Below are positions 43,512 to 51,511 of a stretch of 64,000 nt of DNA, in pieces; position 1 is the first letter of the stretch; each line of letters starts with the position of its first letter. Under the pieces are notes generated by a model. It was not told the DNA's origin. It ran no database searches and worked only from the letters and a program-made list of their open reading frames with translations. A program made the translations under genes and the position numbers. Source of the stretch: JALYGY01 sp963800975 (GTDB lineage Bacteria; Actinomycetota; Rubrobacteria; Rubrobacterales; Rubrobacteraceae). The stretch covers positions 806,001 to 870,000 of the forward strand of contig CAWDDB010000008.1 in NCBI GenBank assembly GCA_963800975.1. Reading direction: 5' to 3'.

Positions 43512-44687
43512 TCACGGGGCGATCGTTCGCGAGAGGACCTCGCCCATGCGCTCGATCGCCCGGGAGATATTCGCGCGCGAGTTGGCGTAGGAGAAGCGGA
43601 GGTGGCCTTCGCCGTGGTGACCAAAGGCGGTGCCCGAGAGGCACGCGACGCCGGCCTCTTCGAGCAGCAAATCGGCGAGGGCGTCCGAGCCGTGTCCGGA
43701 GATCTGCGGGAAAACGTAGAAGGCGCCCTGCGGGGTGATGCATTCGACGCCAGGGAGCTCGTTCAGGCCCGAGACGATCAGATCCCTGCGGACGCGAAAC
43801 TCGTCGAGCATCTCGTCGACGCTCTCTTGGGGCCCGCGCAGGGCTTCGAGGCCCGCGTGCTGGGTTGCCGCGTTGGTGCAAGAGTTCGAGTTCACCTGCA
43901 GTTTGGTTACGTGCTCGGCGAGGGGCACTGGCATGACGCCGTATCCGAGGCGCCAGCCGGTCATAGCGTACGTCTTCGAGAACCCGTCGAGGATGATCGT
44001 GCGCCCCGCGGGGCCGAGTTCTGGCTCGGAGGCGATGCTGGCGAACGGGGTCTCGTAGAGCATCCGGGAGTAGATCTCGTCGCTGAGGATGAAGATATCG
44101 GGGCGTTCGCGCAGGATATCGGCGAGCGCGGCGATGTCCTCCGGCGTAAGAACGCCGCCCGTCGGGTTTGCGGGCGAGTTCAGGATCACCAACTTCGTGC
44201 GCTCGCTCAGGCCCGCCCGGAACTCGTCGAGGTCGAAGCGAAATTCGTGCTCCTGGCGGAGCGGAACGTATACGGGCCGCCCGCCGACGAAGTTGACCAT
44301 CGACCCGTAGATCGGGAAGGAAGGGTTGGGGATCAATACCTCGTCCCCCTCCTCGACCAGCGCGAGCGTGGCGAAGAACATGATCGGCTTCCCGCCCGGC
44401 GTGACGACGACCTGTTCGGGCAATACCTCTATGCCCCGGCTTCGCGAGACGTTTTCGGCGATGGCCTCGCGAAGCTCGGGGATACCGGCGGTCGGGGTGT
44501 AGCTCGTCGCCCCGGCGCGCAGCGCCTGGCACCCGGCCTCGACGATGTTGGCCGGCGTATCGAAGTCGGGCTCGCCGATCTCGAGGTGGATTATGTCGCG
44601 ACCCTGGGCCTCCATCGCCCCGGCCCTGGCCAGCACCGAGAAAGCCGTCTCTGTTCCCAGGCGATCCATCCGCCCCGCAAGCCTCAC
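43512..44687 (-). CDS. PLP-dependent class I aminotransferase
   Basis: A 391-residue fold-type I aminotransferase of the aspartate aminotransferase group. It has EPDFDTP, SPANPTGG, SDEIYSRMLY, the PLP-lysine motif SFSKTYAMTGWRLGY and the substrate arginine near LRFSYA. GGAG lies before the GTG at 44687. It is monocistronic. The exact amino donor cannot be read from sequence. Confidence 0.92.
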   Translation of the reverse strand: MRLAGRMDRLGTETAFSVLARAGAMEAQGRDIIHLEIGEPDFDTPANIVEAGCQALRAGATSYTPTAGIPELREAIAENVSRSRGIEVLPEQVVVTPGGKPIMFFATLALVEEGDEVLIPNPSFPIYGSMVNFVGGRPVYVPLRQEHEFRFDLDEFRAGLSERTKLVILNSPANPTGGVLTPEDIAALADILRERPDIFILSDEIYSRMLYETPFASIASEPELGPAGRTIILDGFSKTYAMTGWRLGYGVMPVPLAEHVTKLQVNSNSCTNAATQHAGLEALRGPQESVDEMLDEFRVRRDLIVSGLNELPGVECITPQGAFYVFPQISGHGSDALADLLLEEAGVACLSGTAFGHHGEGHLRFSYANSRANISRAIERMGEVLSRTIAP

Positions 44688-44810
44688 ACCGACGCTCCTT
44701 TGCTCCTGGCTGCTACTGCCTTCCTACATAACACGCCTAGGGCGGTTCGCGCCAGCCGAGGCGAGAGCCCCTGTGTTGGCCTGGCCCCACGCTCTCGGCG
44801 CGCACGAGAA

Positions 44811-44838
44811 ACGCGATGCGCCCGAGGACGCATCGCGT
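44811..44838 (-). terminator. Hairpin after the RTX-like gene
   Basis: A 10-bp perfect stem (ACGCGATGCG and complement) with an 8-base loop lies 19 bases past the stop. On the minus strand TTTCTCG follows. It is a probable intrinsic terminator. Confidence 0.65.
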
Positions 44839-44856
44839 GGTACCCCCGTTCGGGTT

Positions 44857-45390
44857 CTACAAGCCGGATTTCTTCGGCAAGCCCCTGGCGGTGATTGACG
44901 CCTCTGTCTCCCCCGCCTTCGCCTTCAGCGCGCCATCCCTGAAGACGCAATTGTTGAAGCGGTCGAGGTTCGGGTCGTAGTAGATGAAGTTGTAGCTGTT
45001 GGGACCGCAGACGATCAGGTCCCTCATGCCGTCGGCGGCCCGCAGGGTGTTGTTTCCCGAACCGCCCGTGATCCTGTCGTTGCCCAGGTTGCCCTTGACG
45101 ACGTCGGCGTGCTTGCCGCCCTTGACCCAGTCGTCCCCGTAGCCGCCGTAGATCCTGTCGTTGCCCTCCTGGCCGTTCAGGTCGTCCCCCGCGCCCCTAC
45201 CGGTAAGGTAGTCGCCGCCCTTCTTGGCGAACATGTTGTCGTACCTGTTGGTGCCATACATGGAGTCGGCCCTGTTGGTGCCGAAGCATTTGCCTCCGTC
45301 GCAACGGATCTTCTTCGCCAGCGCCACCCCGCCCCCCAGCAAGGCCAATGCCACCGTGACGATCGTGAGCCAGACTACCGCGCGTCGCAT
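44857..45390 (-). CDS. Secreted calcium-binding (RTX-like) protein
   Basis: A 177-residue exported protein. The signal peptide (RRAVVWLTIVTVALALLGGGVALA) is followed by about seven nonapeptide-like repeats of the hemolysin Ca-binding type (GTNRADSMYGTNRYDNM, GAGDDLNGQEGNDRIYGG, GNDRITGGSGNN). The domain ends with an acidic and cysteine-containing tail. It lacks the long toxin part of RTX proteins. The ATG at 45390 has GGAGG eight bases before it. Its upstream region shares a conserved element with the secreted protein gene at 48527-49954. Confidence 0.8.
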   Translation of the reverse strand: MRRAVVWLTIVTVALALLGGGVALAKKIRCDGGKCFGTNRADSMYGTNRYDNMFAKKGGDYLTGRGAGDDLNGQEGNDRIYGGYGDDWVKGGKHADVVKGNLGNDRITGGSGNNTLRAADGMRDLIVCGPNSYNFIYYDPNLDRFNNCVFRDGALKAKAGETEASITARGLPKKSGL

Positions 45391-45480
45391 GCTCGGACCT
45401 CCTTTTTCCGGCGGGAAGGCGAACAGTCTCCGTCCCAACAATGCTACGAGAGTAGCTTAACGCAAAGGGATCGCGCGGCG

Positions 45481-45506
45481 CATCCCTCAAATGGACTATC
45501 TTTCGC
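45481..45506 (-). promoter_or_regulatory. Conserved upstream element, copy 1
   Basis: This 26-base stretch (core CAAATG-n2-CTATCTTT on the plus strand) matches 50046-50071 in 20 of 26 positions. Each copy lies 91-92 bases before the start codon of a secreted protein gene on the minus strand. Between each copy and the gene lies a small GCTAC/GTAGC hairpin. It may be a promoter element, operator or part of an RNA leader. Confidence 0.45.
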
Positions 45507-45522
45507 ACAACACACCCTCGGC

Positions 45523-46389
45523 TCACCGAGGCGGACTCACGCCACCTTCCAGGCTGTGACGACGAACGGTGGCGTTGATCTCCGCGCCCAGAAGCACTAC
45601 GCAGGTAGAAAGGTAAAGGTAGAAGAGCAAGCCGATGGCCGCACCCAGGCTGCCGTAGGTCGTACCATAATCGGCGAAATTCGTAAGATAGACCGAGAAC
45701 CCGAGCGAGGCGACGATCCACGAGAACACGGCCACAGCGGCGCCGAGGGTGACGAGCCGGTATGGCTGTTCGACGCTGGGGGCGAAGCGGTAGACGATCG
45801 AGAGCACGACAGCGACCAGCAGCAGGGCCACTGGCAGACGCAACCACGACCACAGGAGCACTACGACGTCATCGAGACCGACCAGCCCCGCGATCTGTTC
45901 CGCTAGGCTGGACCCGATCAGCATCGCGCCGGTCGCGGCGATGGTCGCGCCAGCCAGGGCGGGACCGAAGGCGATCAGGAGAAGTAGCCGTTTCCAGGCG
46001 GCGCGGGTCTCCTGCACTTCGTATGACGCGTTGAGAGCCTCGACGAGCGTACGTGCCAGAGTGTAGACGGAGTAGAGGGCAACCACCACCCCGAACGAGA
46101 TCAGGCCGCCCCCCGCCTGGTCGCGAGCCTCATCGAACATTGGCGAAAGCTCTTCGAAGAGCCCGCCCTGGGCCGCAGGGCCGGCCCCGTCGAGCATCGG
46201 CTGAAACAGGTCGTCGGCGTGGAGCACTCCGAGCAGCAGGGCTACCAGGAGCATGAAAGGAAAGAGCCCGAACAGCCCACGGTAGGCTATGGCAGCGGCG
46301 TGGGTCGTCATGCGGTGGGATAGGAAGTTGCGGGCAGAGCGCTCGCCCAGCTCCACAACCCCGAGGCCACCCAGGCCCGCGGACCGCAA
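45523..46389 (-). CDS. YihY/BrkB-family membrane protein
   Basis: A protein of about 288 residues with six membrane segments. The N-terminal family signature TTHAAAIAYRGLFGLFPFMLLVALLLG and the later PSVEQPYRLVTLGAAVAVFSWIVASLGFSVYL, NFADYGTTYGSLGAAIGLLFYLYLS are clear. The start is uncertain: TTG at 46389 overlaps the stop of a small upstream ORF, and GTG at 46356 is possible. The function of the family in bacteria is not settled. Confidence 0.82.
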   Translation of the reverse strand: MRSAGLGGLGVVELGERSARNFLSHRMTTHAAAIAYRGLFGLFPFMLLVALLLGVLHADDLFQPMLDGAGPAAQGGLFEELSPMFDEARDQAGGGLISFGVVVALYSVYTLARTLVEALNASYEVQETRAAWKRLLLLIAFGPALAGATIAATGAMLIGSSLAEQIAGLVGLDDVVVLLWSWLRLPVALLLVAVVLSIVYRFAPSVEQPYRLVTLGAAVAVFSWIVASLGFSVYLTNFADYGTTYGSLGAAIGLLFYLYLSTCVVLLGAEINATVRRHSLEGGVSPPR

Positions 46390-46390
46390 G

Positions 46391-46510
46391 CTAGTGCCCC
46401 CTGGGCCGGGCGTGCACCGCACCACCTGGCCCGCATCGCAGCCGGGGACAGGCCGCGCCGGCCACAACGACCAATGCCAGACCGAACGAAGCGTGATGCT
46501 GTGTGGCCAT
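46391..46510 (-). CDS. Possible small one-span membrane peptide
   Basis: A 39-codon frame with a good ribosome site (GGAAGGAG, 6-8 bases before the ATG) and one hydrophobic stretch (ASFGLALVVVAGAAC). Its stop touches the presumed start of the YihY gene, suggesting coupling. Alternatively it marks the true N-terminus of YihY with a frame break. No family is recognised. Confidence 0.3.
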   Translation of the reverse strand: MATQHHASFGLALVVVAGAACPRLRCGPGGAVHARPRGH

Positions 46511-46558
46511 GACCTGGCTCCTTCCCTCGATCGGCTGACGGGGCCAGCCTTCCAGGCG

Positions 46559-47233
46559 CTAGTATCGTCTGCCCCGCTGGCGATCTATGTCGAAGTTGGC
46601 GGAGGAGGATACCGCCATCACGGCCATCACGCCGCACTGCACGGGGTCGCTCACCACCAGGTCGGCGGCCTCTGGCACGCTACCGGGCATGTTGAGGGAG
46701 AGAACGACGATCCCCTTGTCGCGGATCTCGTAGACGGCGCTGGCGACGTCTCCGCCCATCAGCGCGCCGGCGAGGACAAGCGCCACCGCCCGCGGCAGCC
46801 GCGCCACGGCCCGTACGGCCGCGGCAAGCTCCTCCTCACCGACCAGCGGGATGGTGTCGACCGAGATCTTCTCGCCGCGGATGTTGTGCCTGTCGGCCTC
46901 TGCAACCGCCCCCACCACCACCTGCCCTACCTGCGCCCCACCGCCCACCACGATAATCCGCTTCCCGTAGACGTTCTGGAAAGACGGCGCCGTCTCGACG
47001 GTCCGCACGATTGGCAGCGCTTTGAGGTCCCCGATCAGGGCTTCGGGGGCGCCGACGTCCTCGAGCTCGAAGTAGACCGTCGTACCGTCTTCGCGCCGCT
47101 CGGCGATGTCCACGTGGGTTATGTTCGCCCTGTGCTCCAGGAACACGTTGGTGAGCGAGTGGAGCACACCTGGCTCGTCTGGCGCCCGGACCATCAGGGC
47201 AAGATAGGCGTCTCTCCCGGCGCTTCCGCTCAT
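46559..47233 (-). CDS. ACT-domain protein (DUF5612-like)
   Basis: A 224-residue protein. The N-terminal ACT domain has LMVRAPDEPGVLHSLTNVFLEHRANITHVDI. The C-terminal domain starts with KRIIVVGGGAQVGQVVVGAVAEADRHNIRGE, a Rossmann-like segment, and ends DLVVSDPVQCGVMAVMAVSSSANFDI. ACT domains bind amino acids, so a regulatory role is probable. It begins 38 bases after the acetolactate decarboxylase gene and is likely cotranscribed. The start at 47233 has only a weak ribosome site. Confidence 0.7.
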   Translation of the reverse strand: MSGSAGRDAYLALMVRAPDEPGVLHSLTNVFLEHRANITHVDIAERREDGTTVYFELEDVGAPEALIGDLKALPIVRTVETAPSFQNVYGKRIIVVGGGAQVGQVVVGAVAEADRHNIRGEKISVDTIPLVGEEELAAAVRAVARLPRAVALVLAGALMGGDVASAVYEIRDKGIVVLSLNMPGSVPEAADLVVSDPVQCGVMAVMAVSSSANFDIDRQRGRRY

Positions 47234-47271
47234 GCCCCGGAGTGTATCCCCTGGCCGGTCGCCCATCCCGG

Positions 47272-48057
47272 CTATCCTCGCTCGATGCGGTCGATCGACT
47301 CCTTCTTCGCCCCGGTGGGGTCGGGCTCGGGCAGGTCGACACCGGACGGAAGCTCCAGCCCGAGGTCGGCCTCGTGATCGACGCGGAGCTCGCCGTGGAC
47401 CATCGAGAAGGCGAGGACGTGCCCGCCGGCGGTCCTGTCGTCGGTGATGAAGTGGAAGTGGTATCCCGCGACGTTCAGGCCCTGGGCGTAGTCAGGAAAG
47501 CTGAAGCCGATCAGGCTGCCCTTCACGTCGCGCAGCTCGAAGGTAGGCTGATGCTCGACGACCCGTGCGAGTGGCGGGTAGGGCTTGCGCTGGCGGGGGA
47601 CGCTCCGCGTCTTGACGTACTCGAATAGACCGTCGACGCGCACGGCGTGGCAGGAGTCCTCGCCCCTGGCGAGCTCGTCCAGGCGGGTGCAAAACGTGCC
47701 GAAATCAACCGGTCCGGTGAGCTCCTCCGCCAAGCCAGGCTCGAAGAAGGTGACGACCGCGAAAGGCGTCCTCGCGTCTTCGCCGATGGCGTAAGCCCTA
47801 CCGTCCGCCTTTACCTGGTAGAAGTCGCCGTCGAGGGCGACCATCTCGCCGTCAAGCGCGTCGAGCGTGCCCAGGCCAAAATCTCCGCGCTCCCCCAGCT
47901 CCCCGAAGGTAACGTCTCCGTCGTACTTCCCCTCGAGCAAAGCGTCCACGGTCGAGGTCTGGAAAAGCGTGTGGTGGGGATGATCGCCGGCGCCCAGGTC
48001 GTCCTTCTTGAGGTGAGCGACGTGCAGGGCCCCCACCAGCGCGGTATCGATCGCCAT
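47272..48057 (-). CDS. budA: Acetolactate decarboxylase
   Basis: A 261-residue enzyme converting alpha-acetolactate to acetoin. Signatures are LFQTSTVDALLEGKYDGD, YPPLARVVEHQPTFELRDVKGSLIGFSFPDY and GLNVAGYHFHFITDDRTAGGHVL, where the histidines bind zinc. GAGGGGAGG precedes the ATG. No acetolactate synthase is adjacent. The following ACT protein could sense amino-acid status, which would fit acetolactate being shared with valine/leucine synthesis (inference). Confidence 0.92.
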   Translation of the reverse strand: MAIDTALVGALHVAHLKKDDLGAGDHPHHTLFQTSTVDALLEGKYDGDVTFGELGERGDFGLGTLDALDGEMVALDGDFYQVKADGRAYAIGEDARTPFAVVTFFEPGLAEELTGPVDFGTFCTRLDELARGEDSCHAVRVDGLFEYVKTRSVPRQRKPYPPLARVVEHQPTFELRDVKGSLIGFSFPDYAQGLNVAGYHFHFITDDRTAGGHVLAFSMVHGELRVDHEADLGLELPSGVDLPEPDPTGAKKESIDRIERG

Positions 48058-48109
48058 GTCCTCCCCTCGGTTGGCCAGCTCGTTTGCGACGAATTATCCT
48101 CGATTGTGA

Positions 48110-48306
48110 CGCACCAGGCTGCCGGAGATCCCCTTCCACGACCTCCGGCACAAGCGCGCCACGCTCTAGCAGTTCAAGAACGTCGACCCTACGGCCTGTC
48201 CGAGATGGTGGGGCACGCCCCACTGCCGTCACCTTGACGCCCACAGCTTCGGTGCTGCCCGACGGGCAAGAGGACGCTGCCGCGGTGACGGAGGATGCTG
48301 TTTCTA
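48110..48306 (+). pseudogene. Tyrosine recombinase (integrase) C-terminal remnant
   Basis: Three fragments in three plus-strand frames read like the end of a phage-type integrase. RLPEIPFHDLRHKRATL (48116-48166) matches the HxxR box; LSEMVGHAPL (48196-48225) matches the LGH box; VTLTPTASVLPDGQEDAAAV (48228-48287) matches the segment around the nucleophile tyrosine, here lost. A stop and two frame changes show decay. It is 2.2 kb from a tRNA-Leu gene. Only this end survives. Confidence 0.65.
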
Positions 48307-48526
48307 AGCCCGACCATCCAACGTGTCAAATCTCTACGCGACTCTACGCGACCTTGGCGAACCTCTGAGAACCCGACTTCTGAGACTGTCCGAAAAGTCC
48401 TGGAGATGCCCGGAACATAGCCCGACGAGGCACCGAAGGGGCGCCGTTCGGTCCGGAGCGTAGAAGCTCCGGCCCTGCGTCTTGCCCTTCGATCTCTTTA
48501 GGTTTGGCTTTCTATGAGAGTGCCCC

Positions 48527-49954
48527 CTAGTTACGAACCGTGAAGAACCACACCTTCTGCTGGAGGCCGTTTGAGGGGTCCAGGTCCTGGTCTAGGCGGT
48601 TGCTTGGCAGATCCCTTGCTCCCGTGGTAACCAGCGCCCTGTACCTGGTTCCGAGCTCTAGGTTGGCGTTGGGGTTCATGATCGCCCGCTTGGCCACAGC
48701 GTCGTAGCTCACCTGCGCCCCTATGGGGGTGGTCGTGCCCACCTTGAAGAGCTTGACGGTGTTTGCGTTTATTGTGTTTGCCCTCATGGCCTCCGAGAAG
48801 TAGGCGTTGATGTTGGTAGCGGGGGCCACGCCCGTGGCGTTCTCGACCGGCACCACCCTAGTTACTCTGGGGCTGCTGTCCTCGAAGGAACCTATCTCGC
48901 ACTTGCCTCCCTGGGGCCTATTGAAGAGGCGCCGCTGGTCGGTGGTGATGTCTGTGCCGCAGCCGTTGGTGGCGCTGGGGATGGCGTTGATGGCGGGGCT
49001 AGCCGGCCTTAAGGCATGCGTTTGTGTGGGACCGCCGTTGTCCGCCAGGGCGTCGAGCTTGGGGTCGGTTGAGGGTTGGGAGTTGTTGGAAGCACTAAAG
49101 CCGCATGTGTCGGCGTCATCTATGTTGTAGCCTCCGTCGGCTATCGTCCCATCATTGCCTTCGGTGCAGTTACCGCCCAGGGTGGAGTTGGCCACTATCG
49201 TGTTCTTGAGCGTAGCCGTGCTCCCCTCGACGAATATGCCGCCGCCGTTACCAGCGCTATTGCCGGAAAAGGTGGAGTTGGTTACGGTAAGCGGGCCACC
49301 GACGTTGAGTATGGCGCCGCCAGCGCCACCGGCGCTATTGCCGGAGAAGGTGGAGTTGATCACGGTAAGCGGGCCAACGTCGTTCTCTATGGCGCCGCCA
49401 TTATCGGTGGCGCTATTGCCGGAGAAGGTGGAGCTTCTCACCTCCACCTCGCCCCCGTTGTTAAGGAGGGCACCGGCAAACGTGGAGCTGTGGCTATCGG
49501 CCACGGTGAGGCTTCTCAGATTGAACACCGCACCAGGTTCCACCCGAAACACCGCACCGCTAGAGTTCTCCGCATCCTCGCCGCTGATGGTGATCTCGTT
49601 CTGCTGGCCGTTTATGGTAAGCCCAGCGTCGTCCGTGATGAGCAGATTATCCAGCTCTGAGCTCAGGGATATGGTCGCCTCCTGGCCCACGGCGAACACG
49701 ATAGTGTCCAGCTCCGTGTTGCTGCCAGCGGCGCAGCCGTCTACCGCAGCATTGGAGTCGGCTGCCTGTATTGCTTCCCTCAGGGAGCAGTCCCCGTCGT
49801 CGTTCAGCTCGTCGACGGGGGTGGTTACCGTCAAGGAGGCAGCCTGAGCAGGGCGCGCAAGCACCACCGCCATCATTATTAGGCTCGCAGCCAGGGCCAC
49901 CAGCACGAGCAGCACCAGCGGCGGCAGCCCGAAGGATTTCGTCGTTGTGGGCAT
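48527..49954 (-). CDS. Secreted right-handed beta-helix protein with CSLREA start and Ig-like end
   Basis: A 475-residue exported protein. A signal segment (LVLLVLVALAASLIMMAVVLARPAQA) is followed by DCSLREAIQAAD, a marker of secreted beta-helix proteins. Three near-identical coils (STFSGNSA...GGAI) follow in tandem, then a choice-of-anchor-like region (NGGPTQTHALRPASPAINA). The last 105 residues are the same Ig-like module as in the proteins at 3322 and 4534 (FSEAMRANTINANTVKLFK, GTRYRALVTTGARDLPSN). The ATG at 49954 has GAGAGG upstream. A surface role is inferred. Confidence 0.8.
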   Translation of the reverse strand: MPTTTKSFGLPPLVLLVLVALAASLIMMAVVLARPAQAASLTVTTPVDELNDDGDCSLREAIQAADSNAAVDGCAAGSNTELDTIVFAVGQEATISLSSELDNLLITDDAGLTINGQQNEITISGEDAENSSGAVFRVEPGAVFNLRSLTVADSHSSTFAGALLNNGGEVEVRSSTFSGNSATDNGGAIENDVGPLTVINSTFSGNSAGGAGGAILNVGGPLTVTNSTFSGNSAGNGGGIFVEGSTATLKNTIVANSTLGGNCTEGNDGTIADGGYNIDDADTCGFSASNNSQPSTDPKLDALADNGGPTQTHALRPASPAINAIPSATNGCGTDITTDQRRLFNRPQGGKCEIGSFEDSSPRVTRVVPVENATGVAPATNINAYFSEAMRANTINANTVKLFKVGTTTPIGAQVSYDAVAKRAIMNPNANLELGTRYRALVTTGARDLPSNRLDQDLDPSNGLQQKVWFFTVRN

Positions 49955-50481
49955 GTGTCCTCTCACCACCTCCAGAAGGGCCGGGCTCGTCAGCCCCGCC
50001 GAGTTGCACAACGCCACCACGGTAGCAAGCATCGGCTACCAGCCACATCCCCCAAATGAGCTATCTTTGCGTTTGCATGGCGGTTGCTAGGGGTTGCTAA
50101 AATCCGAGAAAGTCCCTTCCCCGAAGTCGGGTGAATACGCGGCGTACGGGCGACGAAGGGTGTGGGCCGATGGGCCCTTCAGCGAAAACGCAACGCCCAG
50201 GTGATCACCAAGGTGCTGGTAAGGGACGCGTCCAACAGCCTCTAGGGCGGAGGAGAAGGACCTGGGCACCCAAGCATTCCGAAGGGGCTTGACCGTTGGT
50301 CCAGTCGCGGAGTCTGCGCCAAGTTTCGTCCCAACGAGAGGTCATCTTCGCGCCCACTATCTGTGTTCGGGTGCGCCGATCACGGCCAACGCTCCCGGTG
50401 GTGTCAAAAGCGCCCGTCGAACCAACCGGACGCTCCCATCCTCGTCCCATTTTTTGCGGTTTTTGCAGGATTTTCTTCCAG
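49955..50481. other. Intergenic stretch between the secreted protein gene and tRNA-Leu
   Basis: About 530 bases. Short frames here lack ribosome sites and family matches. It contains the conserved upstream element at 50046-50071 and a T/A-rich segment (TTTTTTGCGGTTTTTGC) just beyond the 3' end of the tRNA, where an integrated element could once have ended. No direct repeat of the tRNA end was seen. Confidence 0.5.
50046..50071 (-). promoter_or_regulatory. Conserved upstream element, copy 2
   Basis: This is the counterpart of 45481-45506 (20 of 26 positions identical), 92 bases before the start of the beta-helix protein gene. A hairpin GGTAGC-n8-GCTACC lies between the element and the gene. 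Confidence 0.45.
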
Positions 50482-50565
50482 TAGGGGCGGTGGGACTCGA
50501 ACCCACACTCCTTTTCAGGACACGGATTTTAAGTCCGATGCGTCTGCCGATTCCGCCACGCCCCC
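50482..50565 (-). tRNA. tRNA-Leu (anticodon UAA)
   Basis: An 84-base cloverleaf. The acceptor stem is GGGGGCG with CGCCCCT and discriminator A; the D-arm is GGCGGAATCGGCAGACGC; the anticodon loop is CTTAAAA (UAA); there is a long class II variable arm (TGTCCTGAAAAGGAG) and the T-arm GGGTTCGAGTCCC. Position 1-72 is a G-U pair, and position 27-43 does not pair. CCA is not encoded. An HNH gene on the same strand runs into its 5' half. Confidence 0.92.
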
Positions 50566-50970
50566 GCGCTTCTTGTTTCTCCAGGTGTCAGTCGTACTAT
50601 GGCAGTTGGGACAAAGAAGAATAACATTGTCTCTGGCGTAGCCCTTGCCTGCGTCCACTCTGCGCATCTCCAACATTATCGGCTCGCCAAGCCAGCTGTC
50701 CAGCCCACAGATCTGACAAGCGTGGCCACGTTCTTCTATGAGCCTCAAGCGAACGGCACTCTTCCCTACAGGAAATCTCTCCCGCTTCTTACGAGCAACC
50801 GCATTCTTCCGAGCTTCGCCTCCGTCAACCGAGATGTGCCTCACCCAGGTGCATACGGTTCGCCAAGGCACATTGATCTCGCTTGCGATGCTTCTGTATC
50901 CGTAGCCAGACTTGCGCAACTCGATCGCTCGCGCGTACTCCAATTCTCTACCTTTATAGGGGCCGCGCAT
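50515..50970 (-). CDS. HNH endonuclease-like protein overlapping tRNA-Leu
   Basis: A 151-residue protein with an N-terminal HTH (ARAIELRKSGYGYRSIASEINVPWRTVCTW) and a C-terminal HNH region (CQICGLDSW, DNVILLCPNCHSTTD). The first catalytic His expected around LELHH reads LEMRR, so cleavage may be lost. Its last 17 codons are read from the tRNA-Leu 5' half, so the genes overlap by 51 bases on the same strand. The ATG at 50970 has AAGG six bases upstream. It resembles a mobile homing-type gene. Confidence 0.65.
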   Translation of the reverse strand: MRGPYKGRELEYARAIELRKSGYGYRSIASEINVPWRTVCTWVRHISVDGGEARKNAVARKKRERFPVGKSAVRLRLIEERGHACQICGLDSWLGEPIMLEMRRVDAGKGYARDNVILLCPNCHSTTDTWRNKKRGGVAESADASDLKSVS

Positions 50971-51005
50971 CCACATCCTTGTTCATACGAAATCCCCGCG
51001 AGTAT

Positions 51006-51039
51006 GGTCCTCTGCCTCTGCCGATTGGGCTACGCCCCC
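51006..51039 (-). pseudogene. tRNA 5'-half fragment
   Basis: GGGGGCGTAGCCC-AATCGGCAGAGGCA gives a tRNA acceptor 5' strand (the same GGGGGCG as tRNA-Leu) and a D-arm. It stops making sense in the anticodon stem: no pairing stem, T-arm or acceptor 3' strand follows before the HNH gene. It lies 35 bases upstream of that gene. It may be a tRNA truncated by insertion of the HNH gene. Confidence 0.45.
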
Positions 51040-51061
51040 GGCACGTCCGGGAGTATACCAG

Positions 51062-51508
51062 TCAGGTTTGCCGGTCCTGCGCGGTGCAACAACAGGCCTC
51101 GGGGTATGGCCTCTCCAGGCGTCCGAGGGTCCACCCGGCCACGGGGTTGGGGATGGCACCGGCCAGGTGGAGCGCGGTGAAGGCGTGGAGGCACTTGACG
51201 TGCCCGCCTTCGCGCACACCTGCCACCCGCGTTCCGTAGCGGGCGAGGTGCAGATCGTGGATCTCCGCTACCGTCGCTTCGCCGACGGCCTCGCCCGCGG
51301 CCCTGACGCCGCCTGCGGACTCCAGCCGCGAGATGGCCCTGTCTAGACTGGGGCAGGTGATCCAGAAGCTGGTCGGCATGTTGCGCGCCCGCTCGTTCTC
51401 TATGACGCTGGGAAGGCCAAAGGGGCAGCGGGCGGCGACGCGGAAGGGCCTCGGGGGGCGACCGAGTTGGCGCGAGACGGCTTCGCGATCTTCGAGGCTA
51501 TCGGCCAT
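51062..51508 (-). CDS. DUF501 family protein
   Basis: A 148-residue protein matching DUF501: VAARCPFGLPSVIENERARN, TSFWITCPSLDRAISRLE and CLHAFTALHLAGAIPNPVAGW. In actinobacteria it normally sits directly after the DivIC/FtsB gene, as here (gap of three bases). The function is unknown; the conserved Cys/His may bind a metal. Confidence 0.88.
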   Translation of the reverse strand: MADSLEDREAVSRQLGRPPRPFRVAARCPFGLPSVIENERARNMPTSFWITCPSLDRAISRLESAGGVRAAGEAVGEATVAEIHDLHLARYGTRVAGVREGGHVKCLHAFTALHLAGAIPNPVAGWTLGRLERPYPEACCCTAQDRQT

Positions 51509-51511
51509 CGG

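Noticed and set aside
44857..45390. RTX toxin
   Set aside because: Only short Ca-binding repeats with a Sec signal are present, with no toxin domain and no type I secretion genes.
46559..48057. Acetoin synthesis operon with acetolactate synthase
   Set aside because: Only the decarboxylase and an ACT protein are present; no synthase is nearby.
50046..50071. Part of a c-di-GMP (GEMM) riboswitch, because CGCAAAG and GGTAGCC-like pieces are nearby
   Set aside because: The order and the rest of the conserved core do not match, so only a shared upstream element is claimed.
50087..50450. Two short minus-strand frames between the beta-helix gene and the tRNA
   Set aside because: There is no ribosome site and no family resemblance, and one shares the region with T-rich sequence.
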